Notes: generated from the sequence alone by a model not told the origin. Numbered from the stretch's first letter, positions 1 to 12,390 are shown. The stretch: 64,000 bases of DNA from Hormiphora californensis (GCA_020137815.1 CM035353.1:6195597-6259596); one strand, 5' to 3'. A program made the numbers and translations.

Positions 1-2193
1 GATACTATCTACAGATATCTGGGGTTACCTACCACTATAAAGATACTATCTACAGATATCTGGGGTTACCTACCACTATAAAGATACTATCTACAGATAT
101 CTGGGGTTACCTACCACAATAAAGATACTATCTATACAGATATCTGGGGTCACCTACCACTATAAAGATACTATCTACAGATATCTGGGGTTACCTACCA
201 CTATAAAGATACTATCTACAGATATCTGGGGTTACCTACCACTATAAAGATACTATCTACAGATATCTGGGGTTACCTACCACTATAAAGATACTATCTA
301 CAGATATCTGGGGTTACCTACCACTATAAAGATACTATCTACAGATATCTGGGGTTACCTACCACTATAAAGATAGGGTAGCGACTGGCTATTTGAAACA
401 GTTTTTCACTTTTTTCCCTTGCCTGCCCACAAATCAAGTCGAACCCAAATTTTTTTGACCTTGTGTTACCGAGACAGTCCCTGGGTAGTTTTTTGGGTGG
501 TTGGAGATGTCTCATTTTGTCTTCCGGGGTCAGGGTCACGTGATATCTATCCAAATTTGGTGTTTCAATTTACCCGCCTCGGTCTGCTAATTTGAAACAC
601 CCGTATCTCCCTCAATTTCTCCACGAAACCAAAATTTTTGACATTGAATAGTTAGAAAAGGGTTGTGCAGAGCCATTCCATGTCTGAAATCTGAATTTTG
701 TTGAACGTGCTTGGTGCAATGACCTTTTCCAAAAACTGTTTCAAATTAGCAGGAAAACAGTTTTTGCCTCATATTCGGCCAACTTTTGGCAGAAATGACT
801 CAAATCATAGTTTATATCCTGCCTCATGCTCATATTGAACAACAAAAATGTCGACAATCCACTCGGAGAAAATTGTTTCAAATAGCCCTCCTCAGTGTTT
901 CAAGTTACCAGACTCTCTTCACTGTGCTACAGCACACACACGACACCAATCAGAGAGCAAATAACGCGCATTTGTTTCAAATAACCAGAGCACGTGTTTC
1001 AAGTTATCAGACACTGTTTCAAGTTAGCAGGCGTTTCAAATTGCCAGTCGCTACCCTACTATCTACAGATATCTGGGGTTACCTACCACTATAAAGATAC
1101 TATCTACAGATATCTGGGGTTACCTACCACTATAAAGATACTATCTACAGATATCTGGGGTTACCTACCACTATAAAGATACTATCTACAGATATCTGGG
1201 GTTACCTACCACTATAAAGATACTATCTACAGATATCTGGGGTTACCTACCACTATAAAGATACTATCTACAGATATCTGGGGTTACCTACCACTATAAG
1301 ATACTATCTACAGATATCTGAGGTTACCTACCACTATAAAGATACTATCTACAGATATCTGGGGTTACCTACCACTATAAAGATACTATCTACAGATATC
1401 TGGGGTTACCTACCACTATAAAGATACTATCTACAGATATCTGGGGTTACCTACCACTATAAAGATACTATCTACAGATATCTGGGGTTACCTACCACTA
1501 TAAAGATACTATCTACAGATATCTGGGGTTACCTACCACTATAAAGATACTATCTACAGATATCTGGGGTTACCTACCACTATAAAGATACTATCTACAG
1601 ATATCTGGGGTAACCTACCACTATAAAGATACTATCTACAGATATCTGGGGTTACCTACCACTATAAAGATACTATCTACAGATATCTGGGGTTACCTAC
1701 CACTGTAAAGATACTATCTACAGATATCTGGGGTTACCTACCACTATAAAGATACTATCTACAGATATCTGGGGTTACCTACCACTGTAAAGATACTATC
1801 TACAGATATCTGGGGTTACCTACCACTATAAAGATACTATCTACAGATATCTGGGGTTACCTACCACTATAAAGATACTATCTACAGATATCTGGGGTTA
1901 CCTACCACTATAAAGATACTATCTACAGATATCTGGGGTTACCTACCACTATAAAGATACTATCTACAGATATCTGGGGTTACCTACCACTATAAAGATA
2001 CTATCTACAGATATATGGGGTTACCTACCACTATAAAGATACTATCTACAGATATCTGGGGTTACCTACCACTATAAAGATACTATCTACAGATATCTGG
2101 GGTTACCTACCACAATAAAGATACTATCTACAGATATCTGGGGATACCTACCACTATAAAGATACTATCTACAGATATCTGGGGCTAACCTAC
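1..2193. repeat. 41-bp minisatellite (about 37 copies), split by a transposon at 376-1056
   Basis: The unit is 41 bp and contains the 10-bp palindrome CAGATATCTG. About 9 copies precede the inserted element and about 27 follow it, nearly all identical. On the minus strand each unit carries AGTGGTAGGTAACC, which resembles the real 5' splice site of the neighbouring EGF exon (exon ends at 2194, donor GTAGGT at 2188-2193). The array therefore begins at the exon-intron junction of LRP-like gene B and lies in its next intron. Near-identity between copies implies recent expansion. The left end of the array is outside the window. Confidence 0.95.
376..1056. mobile_element. 681-bp TIR transposon with TA target duplication, inserted in the minisatellite
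   Basis: The left end reads GGGTAGCGACTGGC and the right end GCCAGTCGCTACCC. TA flanks both sides (374-375, 1057-1058), and removing the element restores a perfect 41-bp unit, so the insertion is unambiguous. TIR-related motifs of the form GTTTCAARTTRSCAG recur at least eight times inside, in both orientations, like repeated transposase-binding sites. There is no transposase ORF, so it is non-autonomous. The TA duplication fits Tc1/mariner-like or other TA-targeting families; I do not recognise the family. Confidence 0.9.
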
Positions 2194-5100
2194 CACTGTC
2201 GCATGTTATCCCATCATAGTAGAGACGGTAGCCAGTTGAACAGGCACAACGGTGTCCACCAGGTACCGGGAGACACAAATTCTTACACAAACCCTCTGTA
2301 CACCTGTAAATGATGAGTTGAGGAGGTTACATGAGAGTAGTAACAATATCTCAATAAATCTTGCCAGTTCCTAGTCCCATGATACACGCGGGAGAACAGC
2401 CAATTTGCATTCCATTCTAAGCACTCATCAGTAGCTAACAATACGTAGTGGACATATATATCCAATCACCAGGAACCGACCGAAACAAGTAAACAACCAA
2501 TCAGAACTCGTTATTTAGTTCATGTGACTACTGACTGGTTATCAGCCAATCAGGGACCAGTATTTCCTGATTCGGTCGGTTCCTGCCAATCACAATCAAG
2601 TACCTCGTCTTAGACATGGGTTGAAGTGATTGATGGAAGAGTCTCAGGGTGATACCTGAGACCTTGCTACTGTCGATAGTGTCGGAGGATATGGTGACTT
2701 GTTGGTAGTTGTCTCCGCTGAACTTGTTAGCCGCACTGACCTTCCCGCTCGAGTCCCTCCATATAAACATGTCCTGGGTGATTGTTAGTTGTTAATTGTG
2801 GGGAGAGTCCTGGGAGAGAGGTTAGCTCGCGTCCCTCCATATAAACATGTCCTGGGGGATTGTTAGTTGTTAATTGTGTGGAGAGTCCTGGGGGAGTTAG
2901 TTGTTAATTGTGGGTTAATTGGGGGGGGGGTTGTTAATTGTTAATTGGGGGGGGGGGGGTTGTTAATTGGGGGGGTTGTTAGTTGATTGTTAATTGGGGG
3001 GATTGTTAATTGTTAATTGGGGGGGTGTTAATTGGGGGGGGTGTTAATTGTTAATTTGGGGGGGATTGTTAGTTCTAATTGCAGTTGAAGAAACTAGCTG
3101 ACAGCAAATTCCAACCAAAATAAGCTGGTACAGCTCAGGTATTTCTGGTTAATACTGGCTACAGTCAGACCCCGGGGGAAAGGGCTTTGCCCGGTAGATC
3201 GGGGTCCGACTATACAAAACAAACTAAAAGCACAAATAGTACCTCAAATAGTACCACAAATAATAGTACCTCAAATATTTGCATTTTATAAGGATGGCCC
3301 AAGTTAACGGTGTCATGTTTTGTGATCGTGTACCGTTCCTTTCCTTCGTAGCTTATGCACTCTACACAAGAGGGGGAGGTGTCAGCTGGATAACTAATTT
3401 AATCAATACTACTGGTCTCTGGATGAATGTGTGAATTAAATTAAAACAACAACTACTTATAGTAGTACACAGTACACTAAATTAGCATGTACCTATTGAG
3501 TGTAGGTTGGCGTCCATCCAGTAAATATTCTTATTAGGATGATCAATCACCATGGCATTGGGCCAGATAACCTGATCACTACCACTCCCGTGGTTGTTCT
3601 CCAGTAGTGTCATCCAGTTGCCTCCGTCCATATCGGCTCGACCCAGGTGGGCAGGGACGCCCCAATCAGTGTAGAATATCAGTCCCTCCACCGGGTCCAC
3701 ATCCACAGCTCTCGGTTTGGAGATATTCTGCCAGATAATTGCCCTCCGCTCGTTGCCATGGTAATCGGTCACCTCAATCGCCGAGGAGATGTGAGAGGTA
3801 AAGAAAATCAACTTGTTTATCCAGTCAACTTTAATGCTGGGGGGAGAGGGGGGGTAATCATGGTGACAAATGGTGACAAATGGTGACATATGGTGACAAA
3901 TGGTGATGGTGACATGACCAAAATTTTGAGATGAGTCACCATTTGTCACCATTCTCTCTGGAGCTTCCTACAGGCATAATATGGTGTTATGGGACATAAT
4001 ATGATGTTATGGGACACTGGGGGACACTTTTACCAAGTTTCAAGTCGATTGGATGTAATTAAGGGGTCACAGGTGGTTAATTGCGCTTTTATGTGTTGTG
4101 CGAGGGAGGTACACCCTCAACGTGACTTTCGGGAAGTTTTAGCCGTCCAAAACACTACTAGCTGATCCAGAATGGCCAATGGCCATGTTAACAACTTATG
4201 AACAAATATATCGGTCTAAAGAAATTAAAATTTTTTATCAAATTTCTTTAAACATTTTTAAGAAATTCTGCCGAAATCCGCATATGGACAAATGGAGACA
4301 AATGGTGACAAATGGAGATAAATGGTGACAAATGGTGACAAATGGTGATGGTGACATACCCTAAATGGTCAGATGAGTCACCATTCGTCACCATTTGTCA
4401 CCATTTGTCACCATGATAACCCCCCCCCGGGGGAGAGAAGAGATATATATAATGTGAGGTATAAAGAAAGCAAATATATTATGTATATTTGGGGAGTACT
4501 ACAAATAATTGGTAATGAAATTCCCCCTCTGCGCTAGCTCACGGAGGGGTAATAATATCGCTTGTACAGCGGGAAAAATATTCCTGTGTCCAAACTACAA
4601 AACAGAAAGTTCTAATTTTTTGAACATACCGAGGAAATTGTCTGAGCTACCATTACATACCGGAATTTTTCGATATTTTGGCCATTAACACTGTTTTTGT
4701 TTTTGGAAAACTATGAAGATGCTGGAATTTGGCTACAAAAAGCTTCAGAAATGTGCAAAATGCCATTCCAAAGGTATTAGAGGTGGATTCATTGATAACT
4801 AAGCTATAGTCGAGTCAGAAAAAATTCCACAAGATTGGAATTTTATGCCCATATAAGGAGTTATGCGACACACCTCTGTTGTTAAACATGTGGTGTAATC
4901 GCTACCGGTCGTTACTTTCTGTAGAATTCAGGTCCTGGTTACTATACAAACTAGTACCATACGTTTTAGATAGGTTTTAGACAAGTTTTCGATAACTTTT
5001 TATGAGAAGGTCCCGTAAATTTTCATTTTTAGGTAGGCGGTATTGTCACCCCTATATGCAATAATAGGGGTGACTTCGTAACCAATACAAATAATATATG

Positions 5101-5909
5101 TAACCATGACACGCCTAGCATTCTACCAACTAGAACCCCAAATGATGTCAGCGACACACATACTTGCCTAGCCAGACTATGTTTCGCGGCTCGCGTGCCC
5201 CAAAAGTTAAGGAGGGTTAGAATATAACAAACAAACACATACCCGTCACAGTTGATATGCTCCACGATGATCCTACTGTTCAGAACCTCGAAATCCTCCG
5301 ATAAGTCAGCGCTCCACAGAGTCATGTTGTAGTCGGTGCTAGTGGGGGCCGTCTCAGCACACCAAAACATCTTCCTATCTCTGGTGTGAGTGGGTGGATC
5401 AGGGGTGGGGGATCAGGGAACCCGGTAAGAGTTTGAGTCGCTTGACACTGTGTCCGTGTTCCGGAGTTTAAAAAAAAAGTTTGAGCAATTAAAGTAAGAA
5501 TTAAGAGATTGTATCTACTGATAGAAGCGGAAGAACTCTAAACTTCGAGTGTCCGAATTCCGGGATACATCAAGTAATGTCATATTAGTTACACAATATA
5601 TACCAAATCATATTAAAACATACCGATAATCAAAGTCGACATCCTTCATGCTGTACTGTTGTGGGATGTACTGCCCACTAACATCCATGGACCGGTAGTT
5701 GTCCCTTGGAATTGGGTCGTACTTTTCAGTGGGTATAGCGGGGATGTTGTCCGACCAAGGGCTCGATAGGGTGGAGAAAAGGGGCATGGCATAGTTCTTT
5801 GAGATTATCATCGTAAGGGGTCCTGGGGAAGAGAGGGGGTAAAGAGAGGGTGGAAGAGGGGGAGGGGGTAAAGAGAGGGGGTAGGGAGTGGGGGTAAAGA
5901 GAAGGGGAA

Positions 5910-6003
<94 letters not shown>

Positions 6004-6004
6004 A

Positions 6005-6077
<73 letters not shown>

Positions 6078-7518
6078 TAGAGAGAGAGAAAAAGATAGAA
6101 TTCTTACCTTCTGCCATACAAAACGTCCTCTTGGGCTGCATGTTCCTTTTCCAGGGATTAACCGTTAGCTGGTAGCCCTGGTCGCACGAACACTCAAAAC
6201 TCCTCTAAGAGGGGGGTTATTATATCAAATAAATGTTTTTCATTCTGAGCAAGCTGAGAATTGAACAATATTTTTATTAAACAAGTACATAACATGTTAA
6301 CAGAACCCATGTTAACTTACATCGGTGTTGATGCAGTGCTGAGAACAGGTCCCCTCGCTCGAAGCACACTCGTCAATATCAACACACTCGCCGTATTTTC
6401 TCTCAAGCCCTAAATGAATTTAATATTATTTATATCATGAATGATCAATGAATACCACCCGGTACATGTCTCATTATTCATAATTACTGTTATACAGCAG
6501 CCCGGGGTGTATGAGCGCGCGGCTCTAAACATCTCCGCGCACAAAACCTGATATTTATCAAAGTGGCGGTTGCGCGTTACACACTCACACTTCCAAACTC
6601 ACGCTCACTCTCAATCCCACTGCAGTAAATGTATGCCACTCTCTTTAAATTGGAAGCGTATACACTACAGTAGTAGTAACTGTACACGGAAAATAATAAA
6701 ATCTCTGCATATCAAACTTACAATTACACCTCATTAGTCATTTCAAAATGTGTTGTAGAAATGAGTAAAGAGACAGTTTGATATATTTTGTTTTTTAGGT
6801 GAAAATTCCCCGCAATATCTTACCATATCCACAACAGTTCTCCCGTTCATCAGTCCCATTGTCACAGTCAGCGGTGCCATCGCACACCTGCTCAGGTTTA
6901 ATTGACTTGTCCTCCTGGTAACACGGTACCTGATGGGTGAGAGTGTGTTATAAAACAAAGAGTAACTACTAGTACCTTTAATACATGGGAATACACCAGT
7001 TAACATGAAAAAGTAAGTTTTAATTACTCACCAATCCTTCGAATAAGCAATCCTTCTCATCTTCCCCGCCCGCACAATCGTTCGTATGATCGCATCTCCG
7101 GTTCATTTGGATGCACCTTATTTCTGATGTACACCCCCACAGCCCCTTCTCACAAAGTGCTTTCTCTGGGAAGGAGAGATGGACATATTAGGTTATGCAA
7201 CAGAATATATGCGCATATTATTATAATCAACTTCAGTCGGGGTATATTTCGAATTAAACTACAGTTTCTTAGAAGTCAGTCTATTTTCCGTTCTCCATTA
7301 TACTATCATTAAATTATCGTGATCCAGCGAGTGAATGCCTTCATATTTAATTTGGGTGAAACAATGTTTTTTACGATCACCAACCCCAATTACTCTCTCT
7401 CCCCACACTTACCATAATAATGGTCTGACTTGTTCTGGGGCACAGCACCTTGCACCTGGTGTACCATCAGGAACAACAACACCGCCATAAAACCGTAACG
7501 CCGTGCAAGAAACTCCAT
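2194..7518 (-). CDS. LDL-receptor-related protein, gene B (5' part; continues beyond the left edge)
   Basis: Eleven exons join without frame error: 7413-7518, 7032-7165, 6824-6929, 6321-6409, 6108-6204, 5624-5822, 5243-5380, 3493-3836, 3270-3361, 2604-2773, 2194-2303 (about 528 codons). The product starts with a signal peptide (MEFLARRYGF, hydrophobic core, VQG cleavage), then two LDLa modules, an EGF/cbEGF with DIDEC, a six-bladed YWTD-type propeller (FDYRDRKMFWCAE, IFYTDWG, IYWMDA, HPYKMQIFE) and a closing EGF (CLPVPGGHRCAC). This is the LDLR/LRP ligand-binding plan; the family works in endocytosis or signalling at the plasma membrane. Further repeats, membrane segment and tail would lie to the left. 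The last donor abuts the 41-bp array. No orthologue can be assigned. Confidence 0.9.
2470..2585. mobile_element. hAT-like MITE, copy 1 (116 bp)
   Basis: Ends CAGGAACCGACCGAA / CGGTCGGTTCCTG form terminal inverted repeats, flanked by the 8-bp duplication CCAATCAC (2462-2469, 2586-2593). Eight-bp duplications and CAG-starting ends are typical of hAT elements. It lies in an intron of gene B. The same element occurs inverted at 17479-17587. Confidence 0.88.
2774..3070. repeat. Duplicated 3' splice junction plus G-rich TTAATT(G)n repeat
   Basis: The start of the gene B exon 2604-2773, together with its acceptor, is repeated about 70 bp upstream at 2834-2860 (CCCTCCATATAAACATGTCC). It is followed by degenerate copies of GTTAGTTGTTAATTG and of TTAATT with long G runs. 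On the minus strand this gives a C-rich tract ending in two competing acceptors. Only the proximal acceptor continues the reading frame. Confidence 0.85.
3162..3212. mobile_element. Short pogo/Tigger-like MITE remnant
   Basis: It has the family ends CAGTCAGACCCC and GATCGGGGTCCGAC, close to TA dinucleotides, with almost all of the interior missing. It belongs to the CCCCGATTTA family described at 45435-46171. Confidence 0.7.
3849..4428. mobile_element. 580-bp MITE with poly-G ends and GTGACAAATG subterminal repeats
   Basis: It begins GGGGGGTAATCATGGTGAC and ends GTCACCATGATAACCCCCC. Several tandem copies of GTGACAAATG sit inside each end. Both sides carry the 9-bp sequence GGGGGAGAG (3840-3848, 4429-4437), which supports an 8- to 9-bp target duplication as made by hAT-type transposases. 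On the gene B strand it lies 12 bp from the acceptor of exon 3493-3836, and its terminal C run extends the polypyrimidine tract. Confidence 0.85.
5164..5234. mobile_element. SINE-like insertion at a 5' splice site, copy 1 (71 bp)
   Basis: The segment begins TTGCCTAGCCAGACT and ends GGGTTAGAATATAACAAACAA, flanked by ACACATAC (5156-5163, 5235-5242). On the minus strand the right flank contains the donor GTATGTGT of gene B exon 5243-5380. A related copy lies at 23358-23489. There are no inverted ends; the ACAA-rich tail is SINE-like. Confidence 0.6.
5910..6092. repeat. (GA)n microsatellite
   Basis: About 180 bp of nearly pure GA, in an intron of gene B 15 bp from a donor. On the coding strand it reads as a (TC)n polypyrimidine tract. 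Confidence 0.98.
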
Positions 7519-7650
7519 CCTACTAGCACTCCTAATTGGTGCCTCAATCATCCTAATTGGTGCCTCAACCCTCCTAATTGGCGCCTCAACCCTCCTAATT
7601 GGCGCCTCAATCCTCCTAATTGTTCCCCTTTTCCTAATCGTTACTGATCT
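7519..7650. repeat. 21-bp repeat immediately upstream of the gene B start codon
   Basis: About five copies of a 21-bp unit (CTAATTGGCGCCTCAACCCTC and variants) lie directly 5' of the chosen ATG at 7518. The frame is open upstream to an ATG at 7746, so an N-terminal extension with the unit RRVEAPI is formally possible. I chose the ATG at 7518 because it starts a clean signal peptide; the repeat is then 5' UTR or promoter. Confidence 0.85.
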
Positions 7651-9198
7651 CCTAATTGTTGTTACTGCTACCGGGTTCCTCTGATTGTGATCATCATGTT
7701 CTTTGTAGCAGTTGGTATAACAGGTTTTCTCAATCACATGCGGCATTCATTTAGCTAATACCCCGGAATTTGTAGTGTTGATATAATGGTTGCTAGACAC
7801 CATGGAGAGGGAGATGGAGATAGGGTTGAAAGTATGAAATTCATATAATCATGGGGTGTGGAATTGGAAATGGTTGGATGGGGTGTTGGTAATTACCACT
7901 CAGAGAAGTGTGGGGTAATTTTGTTACTAAGCTGCAATGGGTGGACTAAGGGAGAACAACTAAAAATGTACATGTTCCGGTCATATAATCTAAACCTATC
8001 TAGGGCTCCAGTAAAGAAAGTAATATATTGGGGAATATATTACACAAAGTTATTACAAAATATAATTCTAATTTCATCTTGTTTTGTTCAAACAAACAGG
8101 GTCGAGCAAGGCAAGTTAAATCGAATTTTACTGACATCTCGAACAAGACAAAGAAATGAAGAATGGACTCTACCAAAAAGGTCAATTCACGTCAACGCGT
8201 TCATATTGTTTATGAAATTTGATCCTTGATTCGTTAACGCGACAACTAAATATTTTAACATTCACATGAGCAGAAATTCGTGGAACTCATCGACCATCAA
8301 TATAAACCATATTGATCACGTGACGGGATACATGTAGCCATCAAGATATTGATTAAATCACAAAAAGACAATTATTGGTCAAATCCCAACGCTAAATAAA
8401 AGGTGATCTGAAGGAACACAACTATGTGCAATGTGCAGGTGGGTACACGCAATTACTGTCATTACAGCTAAAGAAATGGAAAGAAGGGGGACATCTATAA
8501 TATGAGGTCATACACTAAAATAAACTCTCTCCCCCTTCTCTCTTTCTCCACCTGTCGGCCCAATTCTCTCTCTATATATTTTTTCCCCTCTCTCCCTCTC
8601 TAGAATCTTCCCGCCCCGATTCCCAGTCGATGAGGTCACCGATAATATGATCATGTAAGGCCAAAATCATGCCCGTGAAAATGGGTACACCGCACGATGT
8701 TCTTGGGGGGTGGGGGGTCGGCAAAAATCGGCGTTTAATTCAGATTGGAACAGATATTATAGAAAATAAGATTAGTAGATTATAGAACAAATAGAGCGAG
8801 AGGGAGAGAAAGTACTCGGATGCAAATGTACAAATTACTAACAAGAAGTGGTGCCATGGTAACTTCCTTGTTTCACAGGGGTCCACTAAAAGCTAATGTT
8901 GTACACACACACACACAATGAATTTCTCACGTCACGCTGAGGTGATGTCACGGCCCATGACGTCACACGATCACGCTAATATCTTTCTACGTTCCTACTC
9001 CAACTATTGTTGCCACAAAAAGAATGCGAAATTAATCTAAGAACACCAAAAAACGTTTCAGCCGAAACCCCCTGATCTGCAGCAGTCTAGACAATCCAAG
9101 GTAGCGGCGATTTGAGTGTTCGTCGGGCAGAGCGAACAGTAAGTAAAACAGAGCAATGCAAAGTTATACATATTATGTCAAACAACGAAATATATGTC

Positions 9199-9229
9199 AA
9201 AGAAAGAGAGAGAGAGAGGGAGAGAGAGT

Positions 9230-9312
<83 letters not shown>
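9199..9312. repeat. (GA)n microsatellite
   Basis: About 110 bp of GA with a few interruptions. No associated gene. Confidence 0.97.
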
Positions 9313-9314
<2 letters not shown>

Positions 9315-9458
9315 ATAACGTATGACTGAAAGAGCGAATGAGAAAGGAGGTAGTATCATGAGTGTGAGTGTGTGTGTCAACCAAGGCTAGGGATTTGATT
9401 GGTTGGGTAACTTTCTCAGAATGAGGTCATCGTTAAAAATGAGGAGAGTTTGAGATAT

Positions 9459-9596
<138 letters not shown>

Positions 9597-10650
9597 TTAT
9601 ATAGAGAAAAAGAGGGGGTTGAGTAAAAGAGAGAGAAATGAAGAATGAGATACGAAGAGTTTAGTGGTGTAGTGTGTCACATGAGGACCAGTGGGGTTTA
9701 CAGATAACTTACGGTAACTTACCGTCAGTCAGTACTACCTTACTCTCGTTTTTTAAGAAACGCTTTAGTAAGAAAATTTTTATCAAATGTAAATCACACA
9801 ACTCAGAAACATCACAACAAAATAAGAAACCCCCAACTTTTTTATTTCTAGTTTCTAAATAAGTGAGACAGTTTCTTTATTTTAGATTGCTTACTCGTGT
9901 GGTTTCTTAGAAACTTTTTTCTATTTAAAAGTTTCTTGAAATATAGGAGAGTAAGGTAAGTGCTTTATGGAGCATTCAATGAAACTACCTCTGGTACTAG
10001 TAGAGATACAAGGTGTACAACAGCTAAATTTCCAGATCTGTGTAATTTGTGGGTAGCTTCGATCAGTTGGGGTTAGGATAAATGGTATCAGTTGTAAAAA
10101 CAAAGTTATGCAAGTACAATTCTATATGAATGTTCGAAAACCAAAAGAACTAAAAAAGATAGAGTCTCGTGTTACATCGACCATAAAATATTCGGATATA
10201 TTCGAGTCTAACACCGCACCTGGCGAAAAACTCATTATCTCTCGAGTAGGGCCGATAAAATTATGTTAAAAATGGCGAGAACTTATTTTTAATATTGTGG
10301 TCGGATGCGGCAAATATTTCACGGTCGCTGAATCCATATAAAACAAAGTTAGGATTGTAGGAGGTACAAATTAGATCACCAACAAAATGTGGTAAAACAC
10401 CAAAAAATATTAATCAGATTTCGGACCAACAACATACATGTGAGGGAGTGACCCCTGTGGTGATCACCACGGACGGTGCCATCAGCCCTACACATGGCTG
10501 ATCCGGACAACAATTCAGAAGAGTTAGAAAATATATCAAACATCACCGGAATCACAAGGATAAAAATGAGCACAGTTAGTAAGCGGCAGATGGAGCGTTG
10601 GTGTGTATTAGGGTCGGGTTACAACATCATGAAAGAGAAAAATGATAAAA

Positions 10651-10690
<40 letters not shown>

Positions 10691-11129
10691 TGTGTGTGTG
10701 CACCAAGTATTATAGAAGGCCAAATGTTTCAAGCCAAATGTTTCTGCAGAACAACTAAAACAAGTAAAACGAATGTCCCAGTTACGATAGACAAGAGAGG
10801 GGGCGGGAGGGGGGGGTTTAAGTAGCAACCCCAAAGAAAAGAGACACAAGAAATGAAGAAAAGGGACTATACAGGTACATTTTTTCTCCGTTCACCAAGG
10901 GGCCATTCCAATGTGTGCGGGTGGAGAACACATTCCTCAGTTGTGATTAGTTATTTCTCTCAATAAACAGTACTCTCTCTTTTTGTCTCTCTCACTCTCT
11001 CTCTCTTCCTCCCTCTCTCTCTCTCTCTCTCACTCATGTGTACAAGGATTGGACTAGGAGACCCAAGCGCTATGCAATGTACAAAAATTTCACAAGAAGG
11101 CGGTAGGTGGAAAACTTTATGTGGTAAGG

Positions 11130-11640
11130 ATCTCTTCCTCTTTCTTCCCTCCCCCCCTCTCCCCCCTTCCCCCCCCCCCCCCCCCCCCCCCCCCCTCTTC
11201 CTCTTCTCTCTCTCTCTTTTTTTCCCTTCCCCCCTTTTTTCTCTTTTTCCCCCTTTTTCTTTTTCCCCCTTTCCCCGTTTTTTTCCCCCCTTTTCTCCCA
11301 AAAAAGGAAGGCACAAATTAACCCAAATTTGGCGAAGACGAAAAAGGCCTTAAAAGGCATATGTATACACGTTTGTTTGGGCTGCAATGAACAAAATCAC
11401 CAAAACAAAAATACTTTTGAAAAACTATAATGTATACTAAAAAAAGGGCAGTGTGGGGGGGGTTGTATTGAGGAAGGGGAAAGAGGGGTAGAGAGAGAGA
11501 AGAAGAGGGAGAGAAAAGAGAAAGAAGAAGAGGAGAGAGAAGGAGGGAAAAATTAAAGAGAAAAAGGGAGTTAAAAAAGGGGAAAAAAAAAAAGAGAGGG
11601 GGGGGGGTGAAGAGAGAAAGGGGGAATTCAAGGGAGCTGG
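11130..11640. repeat. Polypyrimidine block followed by polypurine block
   Basis: Roughly 11130-11300 is C/T-only apart from rare breaks, including a C run of more than 20. 11450-11640 is almost entirely A/G. The long ORFs here on both strands are by-products of the biased composition. Confidence 0.9.
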
Positions 11641-12239
11641 GAGGGTATGTAATTAATAATCTTTTTCCCTTTAAAAAGGAAAAAGGCCTCTTTGGTTCGG
11701 CGGTATGGCATTCTGCAGAAGAAACTGGGCCTCCCTCAACTCTGCAGCTGCAGTAGGAGACGAACATATTATTACTGTTATGAGATGATATTTTATCTCC
11801 TGCAAATTTATCACTCCTGGGCAAGTATTGAAACTCTACATAAAAAAATTAAATTTAAAAAACCGGGGAAATTTGTTCAATAATATTAACTCTACATAAC
11901 AAGGCAATATATAATAAAGATTTATCCCCATAACCAAAGGGGTCAAAACCCCAAAAACAACTATTGTCCTTTTCCCAAAATTAAAAAATCAAAACGGTTG
12001 TGGGTCATTTTTTTTTGCTTTTTTTTTGTAACAACTATTTTTTTCCATTTTACTTTCATCTTCACCCAAAAGAAATGGGAGAATTTGAAGTTTTTGCAAA
12101 ATTAGCTCGACTCTAAATTACCACAGCGGGACCGAAGGGAAATTTTTTAAAATTAGACCACATTGGGGGAAATGGTACCAAAAAAAACCCCCCCCCTTTA
12201 AAACCATATTTTAAATAAAGTCCCTACATTGATCCGGTA

Positions 12240-12390
12240 CATGAGGTAAGGGGAGAAATAGGGAGAAGGAGAAGAAGAGAAAGAGAGGAGAGGAGAATAG
12301 AAGGGGAGGAGAGGATAGGGGAGAGAGAGAGAAGAGAGAGGAGAGAGAAGAAAGAAGAGAAGAGAAAAGGGGGAAAAGAGAGAGAGATAC
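12240..12390. repeat. Purine-rich (GA/GGA) tract
   Basis: Irregular GAGAGG/GAAGA purine sequence. No coding evidence. Confidence 0.85.

Noticed and set aside
1-2193. CRISPR array
   Set aside because: The units are head-to-tail identical with no unique spacers, in a eukaryotic context. The same holds for the other minisatellites.
2283-2465. Minus-strand ORF with TDECLEW peptide as part of the EGF exon of gene B
   Set aside because: The frame does not join exon 2604-2773. The acceptor at 2304-2305 gives a complete, in-phase EGF instead.
5608-6175. Long ORFs of RERERE or SLSLSL on both strands across (GA)n tracts (also near 9.1, 15.2, 21.2, 33.1, 34.2, 54.5, 59.8, 60.6 and 61.1 kb)
   Set aside because: These are stop-free readings of dinucleotide repeats, not genes. 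Only the part covering exons 5624-5822 and 6108-6204 is real.
10376-10573. Minus-strand ORF with a hydrophobic start (MLIFILVIPVMFDIF) as a membrane exon of gene A
   Set aside because: The hydrophobic part does not lie between suitable splice sites in the right phase, and no cytoplasmic tail follows.
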